In this document: positions 25,777-36,813 of the stretch, in pieces
How positions within the stretch are numbered: position 1 is the stretch's first letter
Layout: each line of letters begins with the position of its first letter
NCBI RefSeq assembly: GCF_008370325.1
Contig: NZ_VNIP01000008.1
Span: 434,001 to 498,000, forward strand
DNA: 64,000 nt
Reading direction: 5' to 3'
DNA from: Martinezella tropici
GTDB taxonomy: Bacteria; Pseudomonadota; Alphaproteobacteria; Rhizobiales; Rhizobiaceae
Notes under the pieces: model-generated
What the model was told of the DNA's origin: nothing
The model's input: the letters and a program-made list of their open reading frames with translations, nothing else
Database searches by the model: none
Made by a program: the position numbers and the translations under genes

Positions 25777-27042
25777 CTAATCGGGCATGCCTGGTCTGCG
25801 CGAGGCCCCCATCAATGCGTCGATCACGCCCTGATGACGGATGTTCCGGTCGAAACGGCTGTCGTTTGCCAGCTGCATCAATCCCGCGAAGGCGTGTTCG
25901 GCCGAAGGTTTCTTGCCCTCTCCGCGGAGATAGGCAATCAAACGGCGGTAGTTTGCATTCGCCTTGATTTCGAGCGGGTTGCCCGCGCCGATTTTCTTCA
26001 GAGGCCACCACGACCAGCCGATGCCGTTCTTCTCCTGCAGTGCCACGGCGCGGGCATACCAGTCATTGTTGTTCTCGCCGGATTCGCCGTTCCAGAGCGG
26101 CATATCATATTGCTCGCGCAGCTTCAGGAACGGTTCGATCGATTCCTGCGTCGTCGGCGTCCAGTATTTGTGAAAGCTGAGCGCCGTGTTGCGATCATCG
26201 ATCGGCAGCACGCCGGCATAATTGTTGCCCCAGCAATTGCCTTCGATGATCAGCATGTGGTTAGTGTCGATCGCGCGAATGGCGTGGATAGTGAGCTGAT
26301 AGATGTCGCGCAATGGCCGGTTTTCAGCCTCGCGGCAGCCGCCCTTGTCGCTCTTGTCCTGGAAGCCCCAATTCGGTTCGTTGAGCAGATCGTATCCCGC
26401 AATCGTCGGTTCGTTCCTGTAGCGGCGCGCGATCTCGCTCCAGAGGGCGATCATCGTCGCCTGGTTTTCGCTGCTGTCCCATAGCGATGGCTTGTTTGGA
26501 TCACGGTCCGAGATGGCGATATCATGTCCCTGGCCACCGGGCGCTGCGTGCAAATCGAGGATCAGATACATATCGTTGGCCTTCAGCCAGCCGATCAGCG
26601 CATCGATCCGCCGAAAACCTTCTTCGTTCCAAACGATATCTTTTGATGCACCCTTGCTGCCTCTATTCTTGATAAACAATTTCCAGTGCATCGGCAGGCG
26701 CACGCTGTTGAACCCCCATCCGCCCATTGCATCGATATCGGCTTTCGTTACGCCATTGTCGCGCCAGGATTGATAGAACTGCTCGGTCCTTTTCTCGCCG
26801 ATGAGCTTGGAAATGCGGTGGCGAATGATGTGTTGCGCCTTCAGATTGGAAAGGCCCATCATGTAGCCTTCCTGCACCATCCATCCTCCAAGGCCGAGAC
26901 CGCGCAGGATGAGCTGATCGCCCTCGCCATCGACGATTTGCTGATGATCGGCGCGGACGAATCCCTCCGCATGCGCCGGCGGCGCAAATGAGCCCAGACA
27001 GGTGATGGACAGGCTGGCGAGCAACAGCAAAAAACGCCTCAT
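25777..27042 (-). CDS. Secreted glycoside hydrolase family 5 (cellulase-like)
   Basis: This 421-residue protein has an N-terminal Sec signal peptide (MRRFLLLLASLSITCLGSF, cleavage near AHA-EG). The GH5 barrel shows NSVRLPMHW, the acid/base E222 in LLNEPNW, and the nucleophile E320 in WNGESG. GH5 enzymes hydrolyse beta-1,4 or beta-1,3/1,6 glucans and mannans. In rhizobia such enzymes trim plant walls or their own polysaccharides. The ATG at 27042 is chosen because the signal peptide starts there, with GAGG just upstream. Confidence 0.9.
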   Translation of the reverse strand: MRRFLLLLASLSITCLGSFAPPAHAEGFVRADHQQIVDGEGDQLILRGLGLGGWMVQEGYMMGLSNLKAQHIIRHRISKLIGEKRTEQFYQSWRDNGVTKADIDAMGGWGFNSVRLPMHWKLFIKNRGSKGASKDIVWNEEGFRRIDALIGWLKANDMYLILDLHAAPGGQGHDIAISDRDPNKPSLWDSSENQATMIALWSEIARRYRNEPTIAGYDLLNEPNWGFQDKSDKGGCREAENRPLRDIYQLTIHAIRAIDTNHMLIIEGNCWGNNYAGVLPIDDRNTALSFHKYWTPTTQESIEPFLKLREQYDMPLWNGESGENNNDWYARAVALQEKNGIGWSWWPLKKIGAGNPLEIKANANYRRLIAYLRGEGKKPSAEHAFAGLMQLANDSRFDRNIRHQGVIDALMGASRRPGMPD

Positions 27043-27118
27043 GAACCTCAACTCGCCTGAAACTTTGGCACCATGTGGGCATGATATCGCCCGTGTGATT
27101 AAAATCTTACGACGAAAG

Positions 27119-27601
27119 CTACGCCGGCCGATCCAGCGGTGCACCGAAGATGATCTGCTGATAGGCTGCAAGCAGGGCAGGTTCCTCGATGGAGCCGTGA
27201 TGATGAAGCTGCCGCCAGAGGCCGTCGATCTTGGTGAACCAGCGCGTGGTGCGAATGCGAAGTTCAATGCTCCCCTCAGCTGTGACGCAGCTTCCTTTTT
27301 CCCGTCCGACGAACAGATGCCAATCATCGCCGCCCTGGCTGGTAAAATCGTGGAATGCGACCCGGACGTTCGCCTTTCCCGCAAACAGTTTTGAATAACC
27401 ATCGCGGATCGATGGCCATCCGCGCCTAATGCCTCCGATAGGATTGTCCATGCTTGCCTTGTCGCCATCGGCCCAGTTGGCGGCCAAGGCATTCAGGTCG
27501 CCGGCATTGAAAGCGCGGTAGAAGCCGATAAGTGCATCGAGGGCACCGCCATCGCCCACCATGTTTTCGCGGCCGGTAATTTCAGTCAAAAGCTTTGTCA
27601 T
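27119..27601 (-). CDS. NTF2/SnoaL-like protein
   Basis: This 160-residue cone-shaped-fold protein has the typical helix LDALIGFYRAFNAGDLNALA, the strand NPIGGIRRGWPSIRDGYSKLF, and the end strands WFTKIDGLWRQLHHHGS. Such domains serve as ketosteroid-isomerase-like enzymes or ligand binders, and the function here is unknown. It lies 17 bases upstream of the same-strand stop of the MFS gene, so it may be transcribed with that transporter. Confidence 0.82.
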   Translation of the reverse strand: MTKLLTEITGRENMVGDGGALDALIGFYRAFNAGDLNALAANWADGDKASMDNPIGGIRRGWPSIRDGYSKLFAGKANVRVAFHDFTSQGGDDWHLFVGREKGSCVTAEGSIELRIRTTRWFTKIDGLWRQLHHHGSIEEPALLAAYQQIIFGAPLDRPA

Positions 27602-27618
27602 GTCTTGTTCTCCTATTG

Positions 27619-28857
27619 TTATACGTCATGACCCTGGGTGCGCTCCCGTGGGCCGCGAACCAACACCGCGACGGCGAGGTCGATCGTCAAGGCGAGGACC
27701 ATGGCACCGGTTCCGATGAAGAAGAGCACGTAATAATTTCCGCCGGTTCGGGCGAAGACGAAGGAAAGTCCGTAAGCCGCGGCAGCCTGGAACAGTGCAA
27801 AAAATACGGTTGCCAGGCTCCAGGCGACCTTCTGCTGCGCTGGATGGTGCGGCAATAATTCCGCGATCCTGCCGAGCATCAAGGGAACCGTGCCGGTCAC
27901 GAATGCGCCGACGATCAGGCTCGAAGCGATAAGCCAAGCCTGTCCGAGACCCAGGGCCGGGATGGCGACTGCGAAGGCTTCAAGCAGAAAGGCAAATCGC
28001 AGCGCCGCGGCAAAACCGGTGCGATCGGCGAGATGGCCGGCAAGAATGGGGCCGATGGTCGCGCCGAGGCCGAACAGCACCCAGTATTCCGCGCCGACCT
28101 GCAGGCCATGTCCCAAGCCGCGGGCAACGAAATCCACGAGGAAGATCATATGCGGAACCCAGCCGGCGGCATTCAGCGCATATTCGATATAAAGCGCGCG
28201 CAGTGTCCAGCGCTTCGACACATGCGTGGCATGGCGGGGCTGTGCGGAATGGTCGGCGATTTCGCGGGGCCACCCGGCCCAGGCAATGCTCGTGAGCAGC
28301 AGCGACAGGACGCCGAGGCCGAGCCACGTCTCACGTAACCCTTGTTGTAGCAGTAGGGGAACCAGCGTGCCCGACAGGGCAACGCCAGCGCCGATGCCCA
28401 TGAAAATCACGCCGCTTGCAAGCCCTCGGCGCGACGGCGCGATCAGTGGCAAGACGGTCGGCGCTGCGAGGACCATCAAGGCGCCACCGGCAAGGCCGGC
28501 CGCGAAACGCCAGGCGAAGAACCACAGGAAGCTTAACGGGAACGCGCAGGCGAAGAATGCAGCGGTTGCGCCAAACATCATGATCCTGAGCGTCAAGACG
28601 GTGGAAATACGCGCAGCGACCGGTCGTCCGAGCAAGGCGCCGACCAGATAGCCGGAGAGATTTGCCGCACCAAGATAGGCCGCCGCCGGTGCCTCGAACC
28701 AATGCTCATCGACGATGACAGGCAGAAGCGGCGTATAGGCAAAGCGGGCAAGCCCGATGCCGATCAGGCAGGCGCAGAATGCCGAAAGTATGGCGCGCCG
28801 TGCCTTCTGGGCATCCTGATGGTTCCGTTCGCTGTCAGGTATCGTCGCATCAGTCAT
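27619..28857 (-). CDS. MFS transporter of the YbfB/YjiJ type
   Basis: This 412-residue protein has twelve membrane helices. ACLIGIGLARFAYTPLLPVI in helix 1 and GAANLSGYLVGALLG in helix 2 are the signature of the YbfB/YjiJ group of the major facilitator superfamily. The substrate is unknown. It is divergent from a LysR regulator across a 103-base region with strong dyads, so it is probably regulated by it. Confidence 0.88.
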   Translation of the reverse strand: MTDATIPDSERNHQDAQKARRAILSAFCACLIGIGLARFAYTPLLPVIVDEHWFEAPAAAYLGAANLSGYLVGALLGRPVAARISTVLTLRIMMFGATAAFFACAFPLSFLWFFAWRFAAGLAGGALMVLAAPTVLPLIAPSRRGLASGVIFMGIGAGVALSGTLVPLLLQQGLRETWLGLGVLSLLLTSIAWAGWPREIADHSAQPRHATHVSKRWTLRALYIEYALNAAGWVPHMIFLVDFVARGLGHGLQVGAEYWVLFGLGATIGPILAGHLADRTGFAAALRFAFLLEAFAVAIPALGLGQAWLIASSLIVGAFVTGTVPLMLGRIAELLPHHPAQQKVAWSLATVFFALFQAAAAYGLSFVFARTGGNYYVLFFIGTGAMVLALTIDLAVAVLVRGPRERTQGHDV

Positions 28858-28861
28858 GGAA

Positions 28862-28930
28862 ATTCTCTCAAGCTTTTGGTGCTTGAGAGAATACGCCTTC
28901 GCTTATATCATAAAAATTGAATAATTATGA
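28862..28930. promoter_or_regulatory. Divergent control region with two dyads
   Basis: ATTCTCTCAAGC (28862-28873) and GCTTGAGAGAAT (28881-28892) are perfect 12-base inverted repeats, seven apart, four bases from the MFS start codon. TCATAA-N11-TTATGA (28908-28930) resembles a LysR-type half-site pair. The region is AT-rich and must hold both promoters. A TATCTC/GAGATA pair also brackets the LysR Shine-Dalgarno. Confidence 0.55.
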
Positions 28931-28960
28931 GAAGAGTTATCTCTAAAGGAGATAGGTAAG

Positions 28961-29833
28961 ATGGATGTGTCCGATCTCAGGGTTTTCGAAGCCGTATCGC
29001 GGCACGGTAGCATGAACCGGGCGGCACGGGAGCTGCACACGGTCCAGTCGAACGTAACGGCGCGCATCCGGGCGCTGGAAGAGGAGCTGGGTGTCAGCCT
29101 GTTTCAGCGGCATGCCAGGGGCGTTTCGACTACACCGGCGGGACAACGCATATTGCCGTTCGTCGGCCGTATCACCAAGCTTCTGGCCGAAGCGCGCACC
29201 GCGGCTCAGGACGACGGCTCGCCGGGCGGAACGCTCGCAATCGGCAGCCTGGAGACAACCACGGCATTGCGATTGTCGCCGCTCTTGGGCCAATTTGCCA
29301 AGACCTATCCGCAGGTGCGCCTTGTTGTTGCCACCGGCACAACCCGCAAGCTCATCGACGATGTCGTTGCCTGCAAGGTCGAGGGGGCATTCGTGGCGGG
29401 GCCTGTCAGCCATCCCGATCTCGATCACGAAATGGTCTTTCGCGAAGAGCTCGTTCTTGTCACCTCACCTGCCATTCGTGCGATGGAAGATTTGGCCGAT
29501 ATCGCCGATCTGAAGACCATCGTCTTCCAGATCGGATGTTCCTATCGGCAGCGGCTGGAGTCGCTTCTGGCCGATATGGGCTTCGTCACATCGAAGCCGC
29601 TGGAATTTGGCTCCCTCGACACGATCATCAGCTGCGTGTCGGCGGGCGTCGGTGTCACGCTGCTGCCAAAGGGTGTTGTCGCCGCCGCCTGCAGGGAGGA
29701 CCGGATCGCGATCCATGAACTTCCGCCGGAGCGATCGCTGGTGGATACGCTTTTCGTGCGCCGCTCGGACGCCTATACATCCAGTGCCATGACCGCGTTT
29801 CTGGACATGGTGCGCTCAACTTATTCTGGTTAG
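28961..29833 (+). CDS. LysR family transcriptional regulator
   Basis: This 290-residue protein has an N-terminal winged HTH (LRVFEAVSRHGSMNRAAREL and HTVQSNVTARIRALEEELG) and a C-terminal periplasmic-binding-like effector domain from about residue 90. It is divergent from the YbfB-like exporter gene, the classical LysR-target layout. AAGGAG lies 8 bases before the ATG. Its stop overlaps the convergent M14 peptidase gene by four bases. Confidence 0.93.
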   Translation: MDVSDLRVFEAVSRHGSMNRAARELHTVQSNVTARIRALEEELGVSLFQRHARGVSTTPAGQRILPFVGRITKLLAEARTAAQDDGSPGGTLAIGSLETTTALRLSPLLGQFAKTYPQVRLVVATGTTRKLIDDVVACKVEGAFVAGPVSHPDLDHEMVFREELVLVTSPAIRAMEDLADIADLKTIVFQIGCSYRQRLESLLADMGFVTSKPLEFGSLDTIISCVSAGVGVTLLPKGVVAAACREDRIAIHELPPERSLVDTLFVRRSDAYTSSAMTAFLDMVRSTYSG

Positions 29834-31560
29834 CTCGAAGCCATGATCTCCTGCCAGGCACTGTAGGCCGAAAGCACGGTTTCCATCTGCGCGGTATGAC
29901 CGGCAATAAAGGCCTCGCCGTAGATGGTCTCGTCGGGATATTCCGTGATCAGCGTCATCGGCACCGTATGGCGGTCGTCGATATTGGCAAGGCACGGGAA
30001 ACCGTTGATGATGCGGAAGCCGGTTTCGCCAGCATGGATTTCGTAGAGCGCGATCTGACGATCATTGTAGTCCAGTAGGCCGGGGATGGCGCCAAGGTGC
30101 CTGGTGACCTTGTCCAGAAGTTGCTCCGCCTGAGCCGCCCAACCGGCATGATAGCGGGCGATCAGAAAAAAGCCTTTCGGCAGCGTCCACATGGCGAAAT
30201 TGCGGGGGACGTAACCTGAAAGCGGACGCGTCCATTCATGTGCGGGGTAGCCGTGCAGGTTGACGTGAAGCTGCGCACCGCTCAGCGCCTCCGCCTGGAA
30301 GCGGATTTTCTTCTCGTAGAGATATGGGCCGGCGTTTTCCTCGGTGCGGTATTCGAGATCGTCGCCGAGTGCGGTATAGCGGGCGGCATGATACATGTGG
30401 CGCGGGCTATCCTTGCGCAGGCGTTGGTGCAGCGCGTAACCGTCCGGATTTTCCAGCGGCGAGATGGTGAAATGCGCGCCTTCGATCCCGGCGAGCCGTT
30501 GTGTGGCACGCAACGCACCCGCGCCGCCCGTAGTCTCATTGGCGTGCTGCCCGCCACTGATCATCACGGCCGCATCGCGGCCCTTGATATAGCGTGCCCT
30601 GACGGCACGGCCGGAGCGGGTAACCGCCTCGAATGCTTCACCGCCGATCCCGCCAAGCTCGGCTTCGATCTGTTGCACGGCCAGAGGTTCTATTGCCGTC
30701 TCGAGCTGCTGCTCTGCTCCGTCCCAGAAGCGGGAGGTCAGCGGCTGCGTTTCCACTTTCACGGAGATTTCGCATGACGATGGCAGGATCTGCGGAACGA
30801 TCTGTCCCGGCTTCAGTCCACGGTCGCCCAGCGGCCGGCCGGATTTCTTCTGGAAGAATTCGAGCAGAGAGAAGTAGAAATCCTCGTGCAGCGCTTCCCT
30901 GAGGCTCATGACTTCGTCGCCGACGGGCAAAGCCTCATCCGATGCCGGCAAGGCGACGCGGATATTGAGCTCTTCGAAGTAGGGCTCGGTCGCACCCCAA
31001 TCGAAGCGCGAAAGTGCGGCGATGGTCTCCTCGAAAAGCTCTTCGTAGTCCGTAGCCAGCCGTTCGTCCGTCGCATTGCCGTCGCGCACCAGCCAGCCAG
31101 TCGGGGAAACGCTCGTTTCACCCACCGCATCGATATGGACACGATTGGGCACCAGCACCTTCAATTGGCGCTCTTCGCCGGCTTTGCTTTTCAGCAGAAC
31201 GTCATAGTGAAAGTCGCTATCGGCTCTTGCGACGAAGGCGATCTTGCGATCCCCGACCATCGCCGCAAGCGGATAGGCTTCCAGCCGGAAGCGATTGTCG
31301 GGCGCATTGGGATGCACCGGGTAGCGGATCTCGATCGCATCCACACCCTGCAGATCGATGGCTTCGATAAAGGCGTTCACCAGAGGCTTGTAGGCGCTGC
31401 GGATGCGCGCTTTGACGCCCTTTTCCTTGAGCATGCGCTCCGCCTGTTGACGGCTCTGCCTGTCATCGAAGGTCCAGGCCTCGAAATTCTGGCCGGCTTT
31501 GGCATTCACGACGAGCTGCGAAAGCGTCCGCTCGAAGCTTCTTTCGAAAATCAGGGTCAT
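29830..31560 (-). CDS. M14 family metallocarboxypeptidase
   Basis: This 576-residue protein carries the zinc site GGQHANETTG (HxxE) near residue 345 and a later HVNLHGYP His in the C-terminal half, with ENPDGYALHQRL between them, as in M14 carboxypeptidases. The N-terminal 250 residues are a family-specific extension I cannot assign. There is no signal peptide, so it acts in the cytosol. It is the last gene of the oligopeptide ABC operon, six bases after the permease, which suggests it cleaves imported peptides or amide conjugates. Confidence 0.82.
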   Translation of the reverse strand: MTLIFERSFERTLSQLVVNAKAGQNFEAWTFDDRQSRQQAERMLKEKGVKARIRSAYKPLVNAFIEAIDLQGVDAIEIRYPVHPNAPDNRFRLEAYPLAAMVGDRKIAFVARADSDFHYDVLLKSKAGEERQLKVLVPNRVHIDAVGETSVSPTGWLVRDGNATDERLATDYEELFEETIAALSRFDWGATEPYFEELNIRVALPASDEALPVGDEVMSLREALHEDFYFSLLEFFQKKSGRPLGDRGLKPGQIVPQILPSSCEISVKVETQPLTSRFWDGAEQQLETAIEPLAVQQIEAELGGIGGEAFEAVTRSGRAVRARYIKGRDAAVMISGGQHANETTGGAGALRATQRLAGIEGAHFTISPLENPDGYALHQRLRKDSPRHMYHAARYTALGDDLEYRTEENAGPYLYEKKIRFQAEALSGAQLHVNLHGYPAHEWTRPLSGYVPRNFAMWTLPKGFFLIARYHAGWAAQAEQLLDKVTRHLGAIPGLLDYNDRQIALYEIHAGETGFRIINGFPCLANIDDRHTVPMTLITEYPDETIYGEAFIAGHTAQMETVLSAYSAWQEIMASS

Positions 31561-31566
31561 GACGTC

Positions 31567-32415
31567 TTACCTTGTCGTTCTGCCAGTCGGGTCGAGGCTG
31601 TCGCGCAGCCAGTCGCCGAGGAGATTGAGGCCGAGCACGGTCAAAAGGATTGCGAGACCGGGAAAGAGGCTGACCCACCACGCCGTCTGCAGATAGGTGC
31701 GGCCATCGGCGAGCATGCCGCCCCAGCTCGGAATGGTGGGGTCGACGCCCAGTCCGAGGAAGGTGAGACTGCTTTCCAGCAGGATATTGTTGGCGATGTT
31801 CAGTGTCATCAGCACGATCACCGGCCCGATGAGGTTCGGCAGCAGATGCTGGAAGATGATGCGCCGGTCTTTGACGCCGATCGCACGCGCCGACAGAATG
31901 AATTCACGCTCGCGCAGGCTCAGCACCGAACCGCGCACCAGACGGGCATATTGCACCCATTGCGACACGATCAGCAGGATGATGGTATTGGTGAGGCTGC
32001 CGCCGACGATGGCGATGAAAGTGATCGCCAGCAGAATGAAGGGCATGGCGAGCTGAATATCGGCGAAGCGCATCAGCAGCATATCCCATATGCCGCGATA
32101 GTAACCGGCGGCAAGGCCGATCAGCACGCCGAGAGCCACGCCGCCGATCACTGAGGTAAGGCCGACGGTCAGCGATATCTTGCCGCCAGCAACGACACGG
32201 GCCAGCACATCGCGCCCGAGCGGATCGGTGCCGAAGGGATGGGCGAGGCTGGCAAAGGGCTTGGCAAGCCTCGCCATCAGGTCGATCTTTTCAGCGCCAC
32301 CGGGAAAAAGAACGTCGGAGAGAAGAACGGCAACGCAGATAACGACAGTGAGCAATGCGCCGAATATGAATTCGAAATTGAGAAAGCGCGAACGGCGTGA
32401 GATCGTGGCAGCCAT
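31567..32415 (-). CDS. Peptide ABC transporter permease, DppC/OppC type
   Basis: This 282-residue inner-membrane permease has an N-terminal OppC_N helix and a BPD_transp_1 domain. It shows FGTDPLGRDVLARVVAGGKI and the cytoplasmic EAA-like loop (AARAIGVKDRRIIFQHLLPN-type text). The ATG at 32415 follows the DppB stop by five bases. With the adjacent permease it forms the membrane channel of the importer. Confidence 0.93.
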   Translation of the reverse strand: MAATISRRSRFLNFEFIFGALLTVVICVAVLLSDVLFPGGAEKIDLMARLAKPFASLAHPFGTDPLGRDVLARVVAGGKISLTVGLTSVIGGVALGVLIGLAAGYYRGIWDMLLMRFADIQLAMPFILLAITFIAIVGGSLTNTIILLIVSQWVQYARLVRGSVLSLREREFILSARAIGVKDRRIIFQHLLPNLIGPVIVLMTLNIANNILLESSLTFLGLGVDPTIPSWGGMLADGRTYLQTAWWVSLFPGLAILLTVLGLNLLGDWLRDSLDPTGRTTR

Positions 32416-32420
32416 CGGCG

Positions 32421-33344
32421 TTACTCCGTGCGGATACGGGGATCGACAAGGCCGTAGGCGATGTCGACGAGAAGGTTGACGCCGACGATGAAGAGCGCCA
32501 GCACAGTGATCACGCCCTGCAATACCGGGTAATCGCGGGCACCCACGGCATCGAACGCCAGCGTTCCAAGGCCGGGCCAGTTGAAGACGCGCTCGATGAC
32601 GACGATGCCGCCGAGCAACCCGCCGAACTGGATGCCGAAATAGGTGATGAGTGGTATCGCGCAATTGCGCAATGCATGCTTGTAGAGAACTTTGCTTTCG
32701 CTGAGGCCCTTGGCGCGCGCGACCATGATATATTGCGATTGCAGCGTCTCCAGCATGGCTGTGCGCACCAGACGCACATTCGTCGCCGTCAGGATGACGC
32801 CCATCGTCACGGCTGGCATGACGTAGCTCGAAATCCCGACCATGCCGCTTGGCGGCAGCCAGCCGAGCGTAACCGAAAACAAGAGGACCAGCATGAGGGC
32901 CAGCCAGAAATTCGGGAAGGAAAGACCAAGCAGCGAGAGAACGCGGATGATCTGGTCCGCCGTCTTGCCGCGCGCCGTGGCCGCCTTGATCCCGAGCGGG
33001 ATGGACAGCGCAATCGACACCACCATGGAAATGAAGGCAAGCAGCAGCGTTGCGGGCAGGGCGTTGGCAATCAGCTGGGAGACCGGCGTGCCGCCGGTGA
33101 AGCTGCGCCCGAAATTGAGCGTCAGCAGCCCCTTCAGGAAGGTCAGATACTGGACGAGGAAGGGCTGATCCGTGCCGAGGGCGGCGCGAATGCGCGCAAG
33201 ATCCTCTTCCGTCATGCTGCCGCCACCCTGAAACATCATCAGAGCAGGGTCGCCCGTCAGGCGGATGGCGAATGAGACGAGAAGGGTGATGGCGATCACG
33301 ACGAAAATCGCTTGCAGCAATCGCTTGATGAGAAAACCGGCCAC
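32421..33344 (-). CDS. Peptide ABC transporter permease, DppB/OppB type
   Basis: This 307-residue permease begins FLIKRLLQAIFVVIAITLLV, the conserved DppB N-terminal helix. It contains the DPALMMFQGG periplasmic loop and the EAA loop ARAKGLSESKVLYKHALRN. A stem-loop separates it from the binding-protein gene upstream. It pairs with the following DppC-like subunit. Confidence 0.93.
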   Translation of the reverse strand: MAGFLIKRLLQAIFVVIAITLLVSFAIRLTGDPALMMFQGGGSMTEEDLARIRAALGTDQPFLVQYLTFLKGLLTLNFGRSFTGGTPVSQLIANALPATLLLAFISMVVSIALSIPLGIKAATARGKTADQIIRVLSLLGLSFPNFWLALMLVLLFSVTLGWLPPSGMVGISSYVMPAVTMGVILTATNVRLVRTAMLETLQSQYIMVARAKGLSESKVLYKHALRNCAIPLITYFGIQFGGLLGGIVVIERVFNWPGLGTLAFDAVGARDYPVLQGVITVLALFIVGVNLLVDIAYGLVDPRIRTE

Positions 33345-33369
33345 GTTCTTACCCCGAGAGCTTTCGGAT

Positions 33370-33396
33370 GACGCCGCCGACCAAGCCGGCGGCGTC
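33370..33396. terminator. Intercistronic stem-loop after the binding-protein gene
   Basis: GACGCCGCC (33370-33378) pairs with GGCGGCGTC (33388-33396). On the transcript the hairpin lies just after the binding-protein stop and before the permease. There is no T tract in that direction, so it more likely protects the upstream mRNA or partly attenuates, giving excess binding protein over permease. Confidence 0.6.
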
Positions 33397-33406
33397 CTTT
33401 TTATGA

Positions 33407-34942
33407 TTATTCGACAGTGACTTCGTTCAGCTTGATGCGGGTATCGGGTGCGGGCACGAAGCCCTTGACCCGCTTGCTGACGCCATAGATCGCATTGCTG
33501 TTGTAGAGCGGCAGTTCGAGTGCCTTGTCGGCGACGTACTTGCCGATGTCTTTCAGCACCTTCTCGCGCTCGGCGCGCTCGGTGAGCGGACGCTGCGATT
33601 CCAAGAGTTTGTCGAGAGCGGCATCCTTTTCATATGGATTCCACTTTTCGCCGGAGTGATACATCGAATAGGCGGTGTTGTCGTAGTCGAAGGTCCAGCC
33701 GCCCCATTTCTGCTGGAACATAGCGCCGGTCTTGCCCTGCGGGATAATGTCGTTCAGCAGAACGTTGGTCTCGTAAGGCTTGATGGTCGCCGTCAGGCCG
33801 ACCATCTGCAGATAGCTTGCCACGACCTGCGCCACCTCGTTCATGGTCGCGTCATTGCCGCGAATGTCGATCTGCAGTGCAGCGCCGGTCTTCACGCCGG
33901 CCTCGGCGAGCAGCTTCTTTGCGCCTGCCGGATCATAGGGAAGCGGCTTCAGGTCGGGATCGTAGCCGAAGGAGAGTGAATTCTGGAAGCTGACGATCTC
34001 GGTTCCCTGGCCTGCGAGGATGGACTTGACGATCGTGTCGCGGTCGACGGCCATGATGATCGCCTTGCGCACGCGCGGATCGGCGGTGATGCCGTCGCGA
34101 GTGTTGAAGCGCAGCGCATCGACCGTCGGGCCGGGAACGCTGGCGATTTCGAGCTTGGAGTCGCCCTGGATGACCGGGAGCATGCCGATCGGAATGGTCG
34201 GCGGGATGACGATATCGACGCGGCCAGCCTGAAGCTCGGCAACGGCTGTCGCCGGTTCGCTGATGAAGCGATATTCGAGCTCGGAGAGTTTCGGCGCGCC
34301 GCCCCAGTAATCCGGATTGGCTTCAAGCTTGATGTTCACCTTCGGCGTATAGGAAACGAATTTGAATGCGCCGGTGCCGACCGGGTTGAGGTTGAAATAA
34401 TCCTCGCCCTTTTCCTTGATGTATTTCGGCGGCACGATCATCGCGCCATAGCCGGCAAGCTTGGTCAGCAACACAGGATCGGGCGTCTTCAGCTTCATGT
34501 CGACCGTGTAATCGTCGATGATGTCGACGCTCTCGATCGCGGTATAGTTCGAGCGCTGCGGCCCCTTGGCGCCCTGTTCGCCGAGCAGGCGGTCGAAGGT
34601 GAACTTCACCGCTTCGGCATTGAAGGGCTCGCCGTCATGGAATTTGACGTTGTGGCGCAGCTTGAAGCGGATACGCTTGCCTTGATCCAGTTCTTCCCAG
34701 GATTCGGCAAGGCCCGGCACCAACTTGAGGTCGGGGCCGCGGTAGGTCAGCCCATCGAAAATATTGGTCGAGACGGCCGCCCATGCCACAAGGAATGTAT
34801 CGATCGGATCCCAGCTGCCGGGATCCTGCGACGACGATACGGTAAGCTTGCCCGCCGCAAAGGCAGGTTCGGCAGTGATGGCGACGCTCGACAGGGCAAG
34901 CGCTGTCAAAGCGGTCTTCAATCCCCATTTCATTTTTCTCAT
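33407..34942 (-). CDS. Peptide ABC transporter substrate-binding protein (family 5)
   Basis: This 511-residue periplasmic protein has a Sec signal peptide (about 1-29, ending AFAAG) followed by an SBP_bac_5 fold. It shows VPGLAESWEELDQGKRIRFK, LRHNVKFHDGEPFNAEAV and NPVGTGAFKFVSY. The family captures di- and oligopeptides, glutathione or opines, and the pocket residues do not allow a choice. Coupling to an M14 peptidase favours peptides or acylated amino acids. Confidence 0.93.
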   Translation of the reverse strand: MRKMKWGLKTALTALALSSVAITAEPAFAAGKLTVSSSQDPGSWDPIDTFLVAWAAVSTNIFDGLTYRGPDLKLVPGLAESWEELDQGKRIRFKLRHNVKFHDGEPFNAEAVKFTFDRLLGEQGAKGPQRSNYTAIESVDIIDDYTVDMKLKTPDPVLLTKLAGYGAMIVPPKYIKEKGEDYFNLNPVGTGAFKFVSYTPKVNIKLEANPDYWGGAPKLSELEYRFISEPATAVAELQAGRVDIVIPPTIPIGMLPVIQGDSKLEIASVPGPTVDALRFNTRDGITADPRVRKAIIMAVDRDTIVKSILAGQGTEIVSFQNSLSFGYDPDLKPLPYDPAGAKKLLAEAGVKTGAALQIDIRGNDATMNEVAQVVASYLQMVGLTATIKPYETNVLLNDIIPQGKTGAMFQQKWGGWTFDYDNTAYSMYHSGEKWNPYEKDAALDKLLESQRPLTERAEREKVLKDIGKYVADKALELPLYNSNAIYGVSKRVKGFVPAPDTRIKLNEVTVE

Positions 34943-34986
34943 TGACCCTGTTTCCTCTTCAGATCGATGCGATGGTTGGTGGTCGG

Positions 34987-36813
<1,827 letters not shown>

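Noticed and set aside
30886-32154. 422-codon plus-strand frame opposite the peptidase and permease
   Set aside because: It is antisense to two well-supported genes and has no conserved motif.
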